64,000 nt of DNA, taken from NCBI RefSeq assembly GCF_932294415.1, contig NC_065536.1, positions 39,697,854 to 39,761,853 on the forward strand, read 5' to 3'. The notes under the pieces were generated by a model that was not told where the DNA came from, ran no database searches, and worked only from the letters and a program-made list of their open reading frames with translations. The translations under genes and the position numbers were made by a program. Shown piece after piece: positions 35,588 through 47,638 of the stretch. Every line of letters begins with the position of its first letter. Within the stretch, counting starts at the first letter, position 1. Source of the DNA: Quercus robur (lineage: Eukaryota > Streptophyta > Magnoliopsida > Fagales > Fagaceae).

Positions 35588-35904
35588 TGAAAATCGAGTC
35601 TCAGAGACTCGATTTTACTTTAAGTAAATCGAGTCTATGAGACTCGATTTCTACGTGTTCTCCACGCAGAAATCGAGTCTCAGACACTCGATTTCTATGT
35701 GGAAGAGTCTCAAACACTTGATTTCTGCGTGTTTCCACGTGGACTTTTTTGGCTTACAAACCAGCTAAACCGAGCCTTAGAGGCTCGATTTAGAGGGCCT
35801 AAATCGACCCTCTAAGGCTCGAGTTGTTACAATCCCAAATTGTTTGCAAACGGGGCCAACTAACTGAATAGTTAGTTTTTAAATGCTAGTTTCCTACAAT
35901 CTCC
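35588..35904 (-). repeat. Right terminal inverted repeat region with TCGA-core palindromes
   Basis: From 35592 inward to outward: TCGAGTCTCAGAGACTCGA, TCGAGTCTATGAGACTCGA, TCGAGTCTCAGACACTCGA, a decayed copy, then CGAGCCTTAGAGGCTCGA and TCGACCCTCTAAGGCTCGA. The outer 140 bases are the inverted counterpart of the left terminus at 4183. The transposase promoter should lie here. Confidence 0.72.
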
Positions 35905-35914
35905 ACTATAGGAG
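35905..35914. repeat. Right target-site duplication of the giant MULE
   Basis: ACTATAGGAG, identical to 4173-4182, directly outside the right terminus. Confidence 0.8.
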
Positions 35915-36174
35915 TATTAAAAGAAACTGTGGTCGAGGAATTGCGAGCAGGACCACAACTTTTTGTTGTGTGCCAAAGCATCGTTGACAAATTAACAGTA
36001 CAGTGAATAGATTTTTTTTTTTTTTTTTGGTTTATGTCAGATACATAAACATTTAATAAAATGTATATTTTTAATAAATTTTGAATATATTTAATTAATG
36101 ATTAATTTATTCATCATTTATGTAATAATTTTTAACAAATTAACTAAATAAATCAAACTAGCATCAGCATGGGT

Positions 36175-37988
36175 TTATAATATACAAATACCATCCCGGT
36201 CTTTTTTATCTTCTGTGCGTCCCTTTTTTGGTCGAGGGACTTGCTCCGAGTGGCGTAGGGGGTTTGCATCCATTCTTTCAGCTCTCTTCCTCTTCTTGGC
36301 TATGATCGCGTCTTCTGCATTCATAAAGTTCTGGGCTGAATGGACGAGTTCAGCCATGGATTGGGCCTCCTTCTCATAAAGCTTGTGGATGAATAAATCT
36401 GAATTAACCCCGTTGTAAAAGGCTGCCAATAATAACTTATCATCCACCTCATCCACCGTCAAGGCTTCCCTGTTGAAACAAGTGATAAAGGATCGCAGAC
36501 TTTCATTCTCCCCCTATTCTATTGTCAACAGGCTGGATGAAGAACGCTTGTGTCTCTGTCCCCCAATGAAGTTATTAACAAACAACTTACTTAACTCTTC
36601 GAAAGAACTTTCCGAATTTGGGGGTATTTTACTAAACCACACTCGTGTCGGACCTTTAAGGGTGGTAAGGAAGGCTCTACACATAATTTCGTCGGGGATC
36701 TCCCTGAAGGTGCATTGTAGTCTTAAAGGTAGCAATGTAATTAAATGGGTCACACGCCCCATCGTACGAATCCAAAGAAGGCATCTTAAATTTTGGAGGC
36801 AAGGGGTGACCATTGATGGAAGCTGTGAAAGGGGAATCTGTACGATGAACTAGATCCTCTACAGGATTCGTTCTTCTTATGTTTTCCCTTATCTCGTCCA
36901 TAACCTTCCTCATCTGGTCAATCTCTCTCTCCAAGTGTGGAACCCTTCTTGATGTGGTGCCCCTCGATTGACTTTTGGGTATATCGCTTTTTTCATCCCC
37001 CTGGTTCTGGTCTTGTTCTTCCCCATATGCTTCATACCGTTGCCTCCTAAGATGAATCTCCCTCGTCAGCTCTTGGTTTTGGCGAGTTAACTCTGTCATA
37101 GCGGCTACCATGGATTGCACATGAACAGAGGATGGTTGCATAGCAGGTGTAGATTGACGATCGCGATGGGGATGGCTAGAAGCATCCCTGCTTTCTTGAT
37201 GGCCTGGGCTGGTAGCCCTCGATCTAGTCCGAACCATTGCAATCTTTTTGTCTGAGAAAGGAATCGTAAAACTTAGTGGCTGCCATGGATTGCACATGAA
37301 CAGAGGATGGTTGCATAGCAGGTGCAGATTGATGATCGCGATGGGGATGGCTAGAAGCATCCGTGCTTTCTTGATGGCCTAGGCTGGTAGCCCTCGATCT
37401 AATTCGAACCATTGCAATCTTTTTGTCTGAGAAAGGAATCGTAAAACTTAGTTTCACAAATCAGTTTCCCACAGACGGCGCCAACTGATAATTATTAGGA
37501 AATCAGTTGACTGAATAGCACGAATTGTGATGATGTTGAGGGCCTGAAAGATAAGAAACGAAAGATCAGAGGAGACTGGGGTTGACCGATCACAAATCCT
37601 CCGATGATAAAGTTAATCTTTTCTTCCGAAACAAAGAATTCCAAACTTATGGAGGTGGTGTCTGGAAAGTACTTACTTCTCTTTTGTCAGAGATTCGTGC
37701 CCTTTTATAGGTTCAGGAAACGGTTATCTGTTAGATAACTTCCCCTATCTTTACGGAGTTCGGAAAGTTTAGAGTACACCTTCATAACCACCATAGCGGT
37801 TATCTTTTCATTCTACAACCATCGCTGAGCTCGTCCTAAGCAATGCTAGATGGAAGGTTGTTCAAAAGTGGGAGAATCTCGTCCAGAGACCTCTATGGAC
37901 GAAGGATGAGTAGCTAGTTCCCTGTCATTCCTTCTAAGGACGACCTATATGGACGAATATGGAGTTTGGTTATTTTTAGACACCATCA
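36175..37988 (-). mobile_element. Ty3/Gypsy LTR retrotransposon fossil: 5' LTR plus partial gag
   Basis: Read on the minus strand, an LTR of about 503 bp (37988-37486, TG...CA) is followed by the leader typical of plant Gypsy elements (TTGGCGCCGTCTGTGGGAA). A gag-like region down to about 36175 follows (DPFNYIATFKTTM, GPTRVWFSKIPPNS, KLFVNNFIGGQRHKRSS). The element is broken: pol and the 3' LTR are absent from this window, and the gag frame is interrupted at least once. It stands just outside the right end of the giant MULE. Confidence 0.82.
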
Positions 37989-37992
37989 AAAA

Positions 37993-38023
<31 letters not shown>

Positions 38024-38028
38024 TATAG
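37989..38028. repeat. A tract and (AT)n microsatellite
   Basis: About 13 A then roughly 12 TA units, abutting the outer edge of the LTR. Confidence 0.9.
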
Positions 38029-38077
38029 ATTTGTTAAGTTATCAATGATCTCACAATTTATCCATTTATAATATATA

Positions 38078-38953
38078 AGAGCATTCACATCTAGGTTCTT
38101 AAAAAAAATTTCTATGTTACATTCTAAAAATTTATTTTATCTATTTTACAATACAACTTCACAACTCACCCAACATCCTAGTTTTTATTTTAACATACAA
38201 CTCATTAAAATAATATAAAATACACAATTAAATAATATAAATCTATAAACAATATCTCTCATCTCTCTCTCTTATTGACACTCCATCCCTTTCTCTCTCC
38301 GGTAGCCCAGCAACCCATTCCTTTCTCTCTCCAGAAACCCAACAACCAAAACCACCAAAATTAAAAACCAATTGGAACCATTAAGACCCTGAAATCAACA
38401 AACCAATTAGACCATCCAGGCCCCAGTCACCAATTCAAGTCTTAGCCACCAAAACCATTGGTTTAAACCCAAGCCTAGCCACCGAAACCAATTCCTAGCA
38501 CCACCAAAACCATTGATTAACCATCTAAGCCTCAGCCATCAATTCAAGAACCAACCATCAATTCAAGCCCTAGCCACTGAAACCATTGATTTAAACCCAA
38601 GCCCCAACCACCAATTCAAGCCTCAGCCGCTGAAATCAAAGTTCAATACCACCAAAACTACCGAGAGAGAAAAAGAAACAGAGAGAAGAGACATAGAGAA
38701 GAGAGAGAGTGAGAAGAGGCAGAAGTCTGAAGAGAGAGAGAGCGAGGAGTTAGATAAAATAATGAAATTTAAGTTTACAGCGAGGAGTTAGATAAAATAA
38801 TGAAATTTAAGTTTACCTTTAGTGAACAATAAGTTGTATATCGTTGTAACAAAATGCTAAAATTTTTGGCAATGAAAACCTGAATAAACCTGGTTTTATG
38901 CATGTATGGATGTAAAAAAGAAATTTGGGGGTGTAACCAAATAGCAATGCTCT
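38078..38953. mobile_element. Probable non-autonomous TIR element
   Basis: Ends AGAGCATTCACATC and (reverse complement) AGAGCATTGCTA, the common plant type with AGAGCAT termini. The left 150 bases resemble the left part of the 51031-52520 element (TTTTATCTATTTTA, then ACCCAACATC / ACCCAATACC). The interior is rich in CCACCAAAACCA phrases and contains a 37-bp tandem duplication at 38743-38815 (starting CGAGGAGTTAGATAAAATAA). TSD not clear. Confidence 0.5.
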
Positions 38954-38962
38954 AATGCAGAT

Positions 38963-38965
<3 letters not shown>

Positions 38966-39001
<36 letters not shown>
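38966..39001. repeat. Poly-T tract
   Basis: About 36 consecutive T just outside the 38078-38953 element. Confidence 0.9.
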
Positions 39002-39009
<8 letters not shown>

Positions 39010-39233
39010 GGAGATAATTAAAACAGTTATTATGTGATTGTTTTGTGAGATAAATCCAAGAATCATAGCGGCTGACTATTATTGGATTGGCTTATATTTG
39101 CCTTGCCGTTTGTAATTACCGCCAATACTTTATTGCTTCTTATCCTTCCTTTGTCTCTAATCTTAATTCTTAACCTTCATGTTTCAAACAGTATTAACTA
39201 ATGGGTGTCTTTCTTCTTATAGTCTCTTATTCG

Positions 39234-42200
39234 GGCCAAAATGGCCAAATACCACAAAATTTTGAAATATTTTGTAAAAAAAACACTATTTCGGAACTAT
39301 ATAGGGAAATACCACTTTTTATGGAACTCGAGTTTCTTAAACTCGAGTTCCTAGGAGTTTTGCCACCGCGGCACTGCTGAGGTGGAAATTGGACCATTAA
39401 AAAAAATTATGTGGTACTCGAGCATGGTAAACTCGAGTACCATGCAACACAATACTCGAGTATACCAGGCTCGAGTACCATTTTATAATAAAATGCTGTT
39501 TTTTTTTTTTTCTAAGGTACTCGAGCTCACCAAGCTCGAGTACCTTGTAAGGAACTCGAGTTTAATAAACTTGAGTTCCTTATAACTTTTTGTTGTTGTT
39601 GTTGTTGTTGGGATTATTGACAAATAAACATTTTTTTGATGAACTATTGACAAATAAACATAAACATAAAAATAAGTAGCTTTTTTTTATGTTTTTATTT
39701 ATTTAAATAGAAGCATTGTAAAATATAGAGATTTTAATTTCAAAATATGAATTTAATTTCTACATTAAGTAAAACTGTTCATTGTTTTCCCGGGGGCATT
39801 GCCCCCGGACCCCCAAGAGGCTTGTCCATGAGCACTCCGACTTGGGTCTATCGGCCCAAGCCTTCGCTCCATGGACTAAACCTCAGAAAATTTACCATTA
39901 AAAACCACACAACATTATTCGAGTTGGGTCGGGTCGTCAACATGAATCAAATGATACCCTTAAAGTGTGGATGAAATGTTTTATAATGCTTAAATTTATA
40001 AAAAAGATACTAGTGAAAGTTCCATGCGTTGCATGGCTTTAATCCTGAATTTTCTTTATATATTTTTTTGAGAAATTATAACTAAATGAGTTATTATTAC
40101 ATAATTTTAGAATTATTTTCTAACTATATATAAGACAACTGATAATTATGTACATTCAACTTTTACAAATCTAAAGATTAACTGTTCATTAGTTTTGGCT
40201 AAGTTTATATGAAATCATTGTGTCATTTTTTCCCTGCTGTTCTTTGTTGCTACATATGATTCTTGTGCTTTGGTTGAACAATGTCCTCTGCTTTGTAATG
40301 TAAGAAACACCTTAGGAAGTGAAATGCCTCCAGTTAGATATGTTGATGTTTCCAATATTTGTGTAATTTGAAATGTTACACACATAATACTTATCACCCA
40401 AATTAGATTTATTGTACATTACTTGTAGCAAAAATTAATAAATTCAATACATACAAACTCATCCAAACCACACAGACCAACCACTCTTTCACAAAAAAAC
40501 CATATGGCTCCACATGAATACAAATTTCTCAACAAGTCCGGAATATTTGTACATCTATAAATCTATTCAAATCTGCTTACTACATTCATAAAATTTGTTT
40601 TCTGCATTAATTAAAACTATTCATTGTTTTCTCATAAAAATTGTTCACTGTTTTCTACATAAACTATTTCTAGGATTTTGCATAAAATTATTTTCTATTC
40701 AGCATTTAAAAAATTGTTCACTCTCTTTTCTGCATAAATTATTCTCTGTTCACTGCATAAATTGTTCATTGTTTTCTCATAAAACACCTAATGAAATCGT
40801 GTTTTCTAAATTTAAATGCCAAATCTGAATGCTTTTTCTTGTTTGAATTTCACAATAATCGAATCTATTTTTCTGCATTGATAAAATCTATTTCTACATT
40901 AATATAATTTGCTCTCTGCACATCATATTTACTGCATATTCAAATCTTCTTAGTGCATTCATAAAATCTTTTTGAGGGGGAGGGAAGGCTATTACAAAAG
41001 GCTTTCTAAAACTTGGAACTTAAACGCTTAGAATCTTATAAACTTAGAAACTTGTCTTCTGTCTTTGTAGTCCGTCTCTTTTATAGGTGAAATGAACCAT
41101 GGTAAAGTAGGTAAATTTAACTTAAGTTAATCTTTCGGTGGTATGGAAATTAGTACTGATGAGTAGTAGTCTGTCTGCGTCTATCTGGGAATCTTTCAGA
41201 TCTCAGGAATCTATCAGATCTCTTTTTACGCATGCTAGTAAACAGTAGTAACTTTTGAACACCTGTCTGTATCTGTCTGAACTGTCTGGACTGTCTTGAT
41301 TTGTCTGGAAGCTATTCACGCATGCTGGTGAATAGTGATCTGTCGCTAGTGAATAGTGATCTATCACTGCGGGAGAGCATTCTGTCTTGGCATATCTGTC
41401 TGTCTTTCAATCTGTATACGCGTAGTTATCATAACCTAGCAGATCGGAGTTATCCTTATACTACTCATGCTCATGGACTACTCCATAATTACTACATAGA
41501 ACGCAGTATGAAATAGGAAGATAAATAGGAACACGATCTTTTGCCGTCTCGTGGCAAGTCTTGTTTTTTGCTGAATCTTAGGGTGGAGCTTTGAAAAGCT
41601 TGTTCCCATAAGATAGCTTTTAGGAGACTGTGATTCTGTCTTTGTGGAGCTTGAATCTCCAACCTCCTTGCCAGGGAGTTGACAACCAGATGCTTCAATA
41701 AATGCACTGGTGCTAAAAAGATATAATTCCAAAGCCTTTCTGTCAATGTCCTTTTACAATGTTTTATAAGAAAATCATCTTTAAAATTTAAAGCATATAT
41801 AATAAAACAAACTTTTTTCTGTACACCTTTGTGCTCTTGCTGAGTAGTGGTATAAGAGTAGCCATGATGATCAATTTTATGCAAAATCCTAGAAACAGTT
41901 TATGCAGAAAATAGTGAACAATTTTTATGAGGAAACAATAAATAGTTTTAATTAATGCAGAAAATAGATTTTATGAATGCAGTAAGCAGATTTGAATATG
42001 CAGTAAACATGATGTGCAGAGAGCATATTATATTAATGTAGAAACAGATTTTATCAATGCAGAAAAATAGATTCGATTATTGTGAAATTCAAACATGAAA
42101 AAGCATTTAGATTTGGCTTTTAAATTTAGAAATCACGATTTCACTAGGTGTTTTATGAGAAAAAAGTGAACAGAAAATAATTTACGCAGAAAAGAGAGTG

Positions 42201-43723
42201 AACAACTTGTTATAAAGTTTACACAGTAAGTTGTTATTAATTCTCATCTGGACCTATTAGTGACATTATATTTTTCCCTACCATTAACAACTTGTCATGC
42301 AGACTTTATTGTGAAATTTTTGAAAAAATATTGTGTCCATAACTTGCATAAAGAGAGGTAATTAAAACATATATATTATATATATCTTGTCTTTTTTGGT
42401 AATTTACAACTCAAACCGCCACTTTTATAAATATTAGCCAAACACTCAACTTTGTCAAAAAGCATTTTTTGATAGTTTTTACCAAACATGCTACTTTAAA
42501 ATAAATATTAAAAAAAAAAAAAAAAAAACTCAGTTTCATATTTTACTTTTTAAAACTTCCACTTTTTCCAAAAGAACTGTTTGAAAAAGCTGAACCAAAC
42601 TCACCTTAGTAGAACTAATAGATTGTGGGTTTTTTTTAGTTGCAACTTACGCATATGCAAGTATTATAAAAGATTTAATTGCTTGAGTTCAAATCATCTC
42701 CTTCATTAATAGAGAAGGAGTTATAAAAAAAAATTAGAAAGGTTTTTATTGATAATCTTAATTAAAGATATTATATATAAGGACAAATATACAAAATTAT
42801 GCATGTTATATTCTAATAATCATTCATTTAGTTAGAAAATAATTCTAAAATTATGTAATAATAACTCATTTAGTTATAATTTCTCAAAAAAATATATATA
42901 AAGAAAATTCAGGATTAAAGCCATGCAACGCATGGAACTTTCACTAGTATCTTTTTATAAATTTAAGTATTATAAAACATTTCATTCACACTTTAAGGGT
43001 ATCATTTGATTCATGTTGACGACCTGACCTGACTCGAATAATGTTGTGTGGTTTTTAATAGGAGATTTTTTGAGGCTTAGTCCATAGAGCGGAGGCTTGG
43101 GTCGATAGGCCTAAGCCGGAGTGCTCATGGACAATCCTCTTGGGGGTCCGGGGGCAACGCCCTCGGGAAAAATTTTATGAGAAAACAATGAACAGTTTTA
43201 CTTAATGTATTAATGTATAAATTAAATACATATTTTGAAATTAAAATCTCTATATTTTACAATACTTCTATTTAAATAAATAAAAACATAAAAAAAAGTT
43301 ACTTATTTTTATGTTTATGTTTATTTGTCAATAATCCCAACAACAACAACAACAAAAAAAAAAGTTATAAGGAACTCGAGTTTATTAAACTCGAATTCCT
43401 TACAAGGTACTCGAGCTTGGTGAGGTCGAGTACCTTAGAAAAAAAAAAAAAAAAAAAAACAGCATTTTATTATAAAATGGTACTCGAGCCTGGTATACTC
43501 GAGTATTATGTTGCATGGTACTCGAGTTTACCATGCTCGAGTACCACATAATTTTTTTTAATGGCCCAATTTCCACCTCAGCAGTGCCACCGTGGCAAAA
43601 CTTCTAGGAACTCGAGTTTAAGAAACTCGAGTTCCATAAAAAGTGGTATTTCCTTATATAGTTCCGAAACAGTGTTTTTTTACAAAATATTTCAAAAATT
43701 TGTGATATTTGGCCATTTTAGCC
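39234..43723. mobile_element. Long-armed foldback MULE-like element, 4.49 kb, with 10-bp TSD
   Basis: Termini GGCCAAAATGGCC (39234) and GGCCATTTTAGCC (ending 43723) are inverted copies, flanked by the perfect 10-bp duplication CTCTTATTCG at 39224-39233 and 43724-43733. The arms run about 1.7 kb each (39234 to about 40980, and about 41885 to 43723) and match at high identity with indels. Shared landmarks include the CTCGAG palindromes at 39330-39570 / 43370-43640, the GC-rich GGGGGCATTGCCCCCGGACC block and AGTTCCATGCGTTGCATGGC. The central 900 bases (41000-41880) show no domain. No transposase is present, so the element is non-autonomous. It ends about 150 bp upstream of the GT47 start codon. 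Confidence 0.9.
42386..42608. repeat. Dispersed repeat, copy 1, within the right foldback arm
   Basis: Starts CTTTTTTGGTAATTTA and ends AAAGCTGAACCAAACTCACC. A second copy lies at 48200-48401. Contains repeated CAAACACTCAACTTT / CCACTTTTT words; a MITE of unassigned family. Confidence 0.65.
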
Positions 43724-43883
43724 CTCTTATTCGTCTTTTCCTAAACAAATACTAAACTCAATACCTAGTTAATTCTAATTAGGAGTAGTGACAAAACTAA
43801 AAACAAAAAAGTCGACGATTTCAAACATTAATAAACTCACCACCCAGGCAGTGGAACAAGCTTGTTTTGGCTTTAGTTCCAAA

Positions 43884-46197
43884 ATGATTGTTTCTGAAGA
43901 ACAAGAAGAAGAAGAAGAGAGATGTCCCAAACCCAAACAGCACCACTCTCGTCCTCCCAGTCTCCACCTATGCCTCTTGCTCTTCACAGTCCTGGTGGCC
44001 GCCTTGTTCATTGTCACTATTTTCTCTTTTCTCACCAGTTCTCCCTACATTGATAGTACCCACAACTTCGATCTTCATTTCTCGGAAATCAAATTCCCTC
44101 CAGAGAGAAATCGAAATCCAACTCTATCCCATTCTACTACATTCCCACCAAGTTCTTTTACTGCAGATTTAGCACCACCATTACCACCACTTCCTCAAGC
44201 AGTAATAAAGTCAAAGCCAAATATTAAGGCAGTGGACACAACAATGGAAGAATCAGGTCCCTATCACAATTGGCAACTCTTTGTTGAAGATTTCAAGGAA
44301 ATGATGCGCAATTTCAAGATATATGTTTATCCTGATGCAACAAACCAAACCCAGTCCCAGTTTGGTCCCATTTTCCTTCCCCACCAAAACCCATTTGATC
44401 CAAAGCTAGGAAACTACTTCAGTGAACACATGTTCAAACTATCTCTTCTTCAAAGTTCCCTCTTAACACTCCATCCCCAACAAGCCCATCTCTTTTTCTT
44501 GCCTTTCTCAGTCAATCTTCTAAGGAACGACCCTCGTGTTCACTCCGAAGCTTCAATCTCTGAGTTTGTCTCTCAATACATTACCAGAATTCGCAGAGAC
44601 TTCACATTCTGGAATGCCTCTGCTGGTGCAAACCATTTCTACGTGTACTGTCATTCAGTTGGTCGAGAGGCCGCTTCTAAGTTTCTGGATTTACGTAACA
44701 ATGCAATACAGGTCACTTGCTCTTCTAGCTACTTCCAGAGATACTATGTTACACACAAAGATGTGGCACTCCCGCAGGTTTGGCCTCGCTCAAATGATCA
44801 ACCTCTCACTCCCCCGGATGCCAGGTACTCTTTTCTTTTCACTACTTTCTTTCATTTTCATCTTTTTGTTGTTGCTGCTGCTGCTGCTGCCGCCTTGGAA
44901 GCATTTCAGTACTAGAAATGGGTCCAAACCCCGTTTAGTTAAAGGTTTTGATTTTGATTATGATTATGATTTTTTCTTTTCTTTTGGTATAGCATAACTA
45001 GAAATGGGTTCAATAGAGAGGGAGAGGGCTAAGGCCGACTCTGACAGAAAAGGATCGTCTTCATTTGAAATGCATCCATTTCATGGTTTAGACTTCAGAT
45101 TAAACATTATAGATCAATAATGACCCCTTAGTTTATCTCTTTGATTTAATGCTTTAGGCACCCGTGAAATCTATTTGAGGACAAACACTAGTCCACTACA
45201 CCAAAATCCCCAATAATGGTATTATGATTATTATTAGGTTAAGGGGATCACTATGGTACACACAACACACTGTCCTTCCCTATTTGGATTTCAAACAGAG
45301 AGTGAAAAGGATGTTTTATGAGCTACAGCTTGGCCTCCAAACTCTGTTTGTGTATAAAACTGATCAAATAGCATGAGTTTCTTATTGATATGCTTCCCTT
45401 ATTTATGCTCTGCTTACATCAGTCAATTAAAATAAAAATAGGAACTAAGCTAAAAAAAGGGGATTGGTTGCAATTTGCATGCCAAAGAATTAGGAACAAG
45501 TACAGACTTATACCAAACTCAATTACTTGCCACATTTTAACTGACAATGTATATCATGAAACTCACTCTAGGAACTGATGCATATTTGTAGTCCTGTTGA
45601 AGCATATACAACTATCATTTTGTAGATGCATTGCAAATATTAGATCCAGTTTGCTACAGGTACTTTTTCCTGTTTTGACCACCAACCGCTGCTGGTTTGT
45701 TGTCATACAGGCATAAACTTGTTTACTTTTCTGGACGTATACAAAACTCTCGTATTCGCAAAGAGCTGATAGCTGTATGGGGGAATGATTCTTATATGGA
45801 CATTTTCTTTGGAAGTACACCTTTTCCTTATGAAGAAGGTTTTAGGAAGAGCAAGTATTGCCTCCATGTCAAAGGTTATGAGGTGAACACTGCTAGAGTA
45901 AGTGATTCCATACATTATGGATGCATTCCTGTTATTATTTCCAACTACTATGACCTTCCATTTGCTAATGTTTTGAACTGGAGCAAGTTTTCAGTTATTA
46001 TCAACCAAGGAGAAATAGCCTTCATCAAAAAGAGACTTTTATCAATAACAAGACAGATGTACCTAGATATGTACCAAAATCTATGCCAAGTTCGGAAACA
46101 TTTTTTGTGGCATAAAACACCAAGGGGTTTTGATTCCTTCCATATGACTGCTTACCAGTTGTGGCTGAGAAGAAGCATGCATCGCCTATCCCACTAA
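43884..46197 (+). CDS. Exostosin-type GT47 glycosyltransferase
   Basis: Two exons, 43884-44824 and 45711-46197, joined at ...PPDA-R-HKLVYFSG, giving 475 aa, the usual length for plant GT47 members of the At5g03795/At5g25310 group. The N-terminus is a type II signal anchor (about residues 28-50, LCLLLFTVLVAALFIVTIF) after a short acidic/basic cytosolic tail. A Pro/Ser-rich stem follows, then the exostosin domain from MRNFKIYVYPD. Landmarks are FSEHMFKLSL, HLFFLPFSVN, ANHFYVYCHSVGREA, KDVALPQVWP and, in exon 2, YFSGRIQNSRIRKEL, FRKSKYCLHVKGYEVNTARV and DSIHYGCIPVIISNYYDLPF. GT47 enzymes act in the Golgi on pectin or hemicellulose; the substrate here cannot be told. The first in-frame ATG is at 43884; the frame is open upstream but without an ATG. 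The promoter is squeezed against the foldback element ending at 43723. Confidence 0.93.
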
Positions 46198-46985
46198 TTC
46201 TCCCTGTTGTCTCAACATGTTAAGTACTTGGAGGGCTGTATGAAGTTTCACATTGTGGCTACTTGCTCAAAAGAGGTTCTTTCTATGTTTTCAACGCATT
46301 CCATGCTGGTGATTACTTCAACATAGTCTGGTTTGGGTCACCTTTCAAGATTCTTTTTTAATCCAAATGGCTATAAGTATCTGGAACCCACTGTGGGAAT
46401 ATGAATTTTCATTCTTTTTAAGTGAAAATAGTACCCAAAAATTGTTACCCCTTGACTATCCAATAATGGACTAGCTGAATCCTTATTTCACAGAACGCAA
46501 GCCTTCCAAAGGCTTGCAGGAAGAGACTAATGGACATTTGACTACCATTGCCTCTTGCTTCTAGAATTGTGCAGGAGAGCAGAAAGGAGGGTGGAAGCCT
46601 TCAATGAACTTTTGAAATTAGGACTTAGAAAGAATCAAACCAAGAGAATTGTTCATAGATGCAGGTGTGAATCCAAATTGCTTGATGACTACAAATATGA
46701 TTCAAGTGCTCATAGATGCAGGTGTAAATCCAAATTGGTTGATGGCTACATATATGACTATGTGATCCAAGTAGTCACAAATGCAAGGTAAATCCATTAT
46801 ATTTGTAATAGGTGGCATTGGTCTTGTTGATGGATTTTTTTCCCCTATTGTTATGTTTGGCATGGATATTGCATAGTGTTTACGCTATGTCTTTAACTCC
46901 CGTGTTTACGCTAGAAAAGAAAGATTGTTGTGGTAGGTTGTCAGCCAACGTCACATTTGTGTGTGTGTGTTTTTTTTCCCTTTCT
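46198..46985. other. Downstream of the GT47 gene; duplicated segment, no assigned gene
   Basis: Probable 3'UTR and spacer. A 57-bp unit beginning CATAGATGCAGGTGTGAATC is tandemly repeated at 46654-46710 and 46711-46765. An ORF at 46555-46791 covers it but shows no domain I recognise. Confidence 0.45.
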
Positions 46986-46989
46986 TAAT

Positions 46990-47638
46990 GGCCGTTTGTT
47001 TCCACATTTTGAGCCCAAAAAGGGCTTTTTGAAAAAAGCCAAACCAAAATTTGCGTTTGGTTAAGCCCAAAGCGCAACTTTTTGATAAAAGTTGCGTTTT
47101 GGGCATAGACCAAAAATAAGAAGAAACGCGGAAGTTTTTATGGACCCTTGAGGGTCCATAAATGAAAATGCGCAATGCGTGTTTTGGATGGGTTACCGTT
47201 GCAATATTAGAATTACGGAAATACCCATCAATTATTCAGTTCTCTCACGCCTCTCATCTCTCATCTCTGCTCTCCCTTTGCACGACGCCTCCATCTCTTC
47301 TCTCTGCTTTGCTCTGCCCTCTCCATAAGTCTCTCTGCTCTGCCCTCTCCATGAGAAATCAACCCAAAGAACTGAGAAATCATAATCAACCCATACCCAT
47401 GAGAAATCAATCCAAAGAACACACAGAAAAATCATTACCCAAAACACAAACCACAATCCAAAACTACAGAAATCAAATAGCACAAACCCACGGCCAAACC
47501 CACGGCCAAACAACCATAAACACACAGAAAGAAAGAAGAAGAAGAGGAAGAAGAAAAGGAAGACGAAGAAGGAGAGAGAAGAAATTGAGAGAGCCGGAGA
47601 GCTTTGGAATTGAGAGAGCCTTCTAGAAACAAACGGAA
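46990..47638. mobile_element. Possible TIR element of about 650 bp
   Basis: CCGTTTGTTTCCA at 46992 and TAGAAACAAACGG at 47624-47636 are inverted. The interior begins with self-complementary GCCCAAAAAGGGC-type sequence and contains a CT-rich and then GA/AAG-rich stretch. No TSD settled. Confidence 0.4.

Larger units (their letters stand above)
4183..35904. mobile_element. Giant Mutator-like element (about 31.7 kb) carrying a transposase, a PMD gene and captured host gene fragments
   Basis: The left end (GAACGAAATTGG...) and the reverse complement of the right end (GGAGATTGTAGG...) line up without a gap. Each has 31 bases and then AACTATGTAGTTAA against AACTATTCAGTTAG. They remain alignable with few gaps for about 140 bases, including the blocks AATTGGG, TCGATTTTAGGCC / TCGATTTAGGCC and TCGGTTT; identity is roughly two-thirds by eye. 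A perfect 10-bp TSD flanks the unit. Inside, a PMD gene reads inward from the left and a MURA-type transposase reads inward from the right. Between and within them lie pieces of at least seven host genes plus nested SINE, LINE and TIR elements. The perfect TSD and intact long ORFs suggest a fairly recent insertion, although the terminal repeats themselves are old. Alternative: two related MULEs sharing outer ends by chance, or a composite that now moves as one. Confidence 0.72.

Noticed and set aside
35004-35640. ORFs of 174-195 codons on both strands
   Set aside because: They arise from the GACTTGATGGCAC repeat, open in several frames at once, with no domain.
43788-43883. Upstream start for the GT47 protein (32 extra residues)
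   Set aside because: The longer frame begins with GTG, not ATG. The first in-frame ATG at 43884 gives the normal short acidic tail before the signal anchor.
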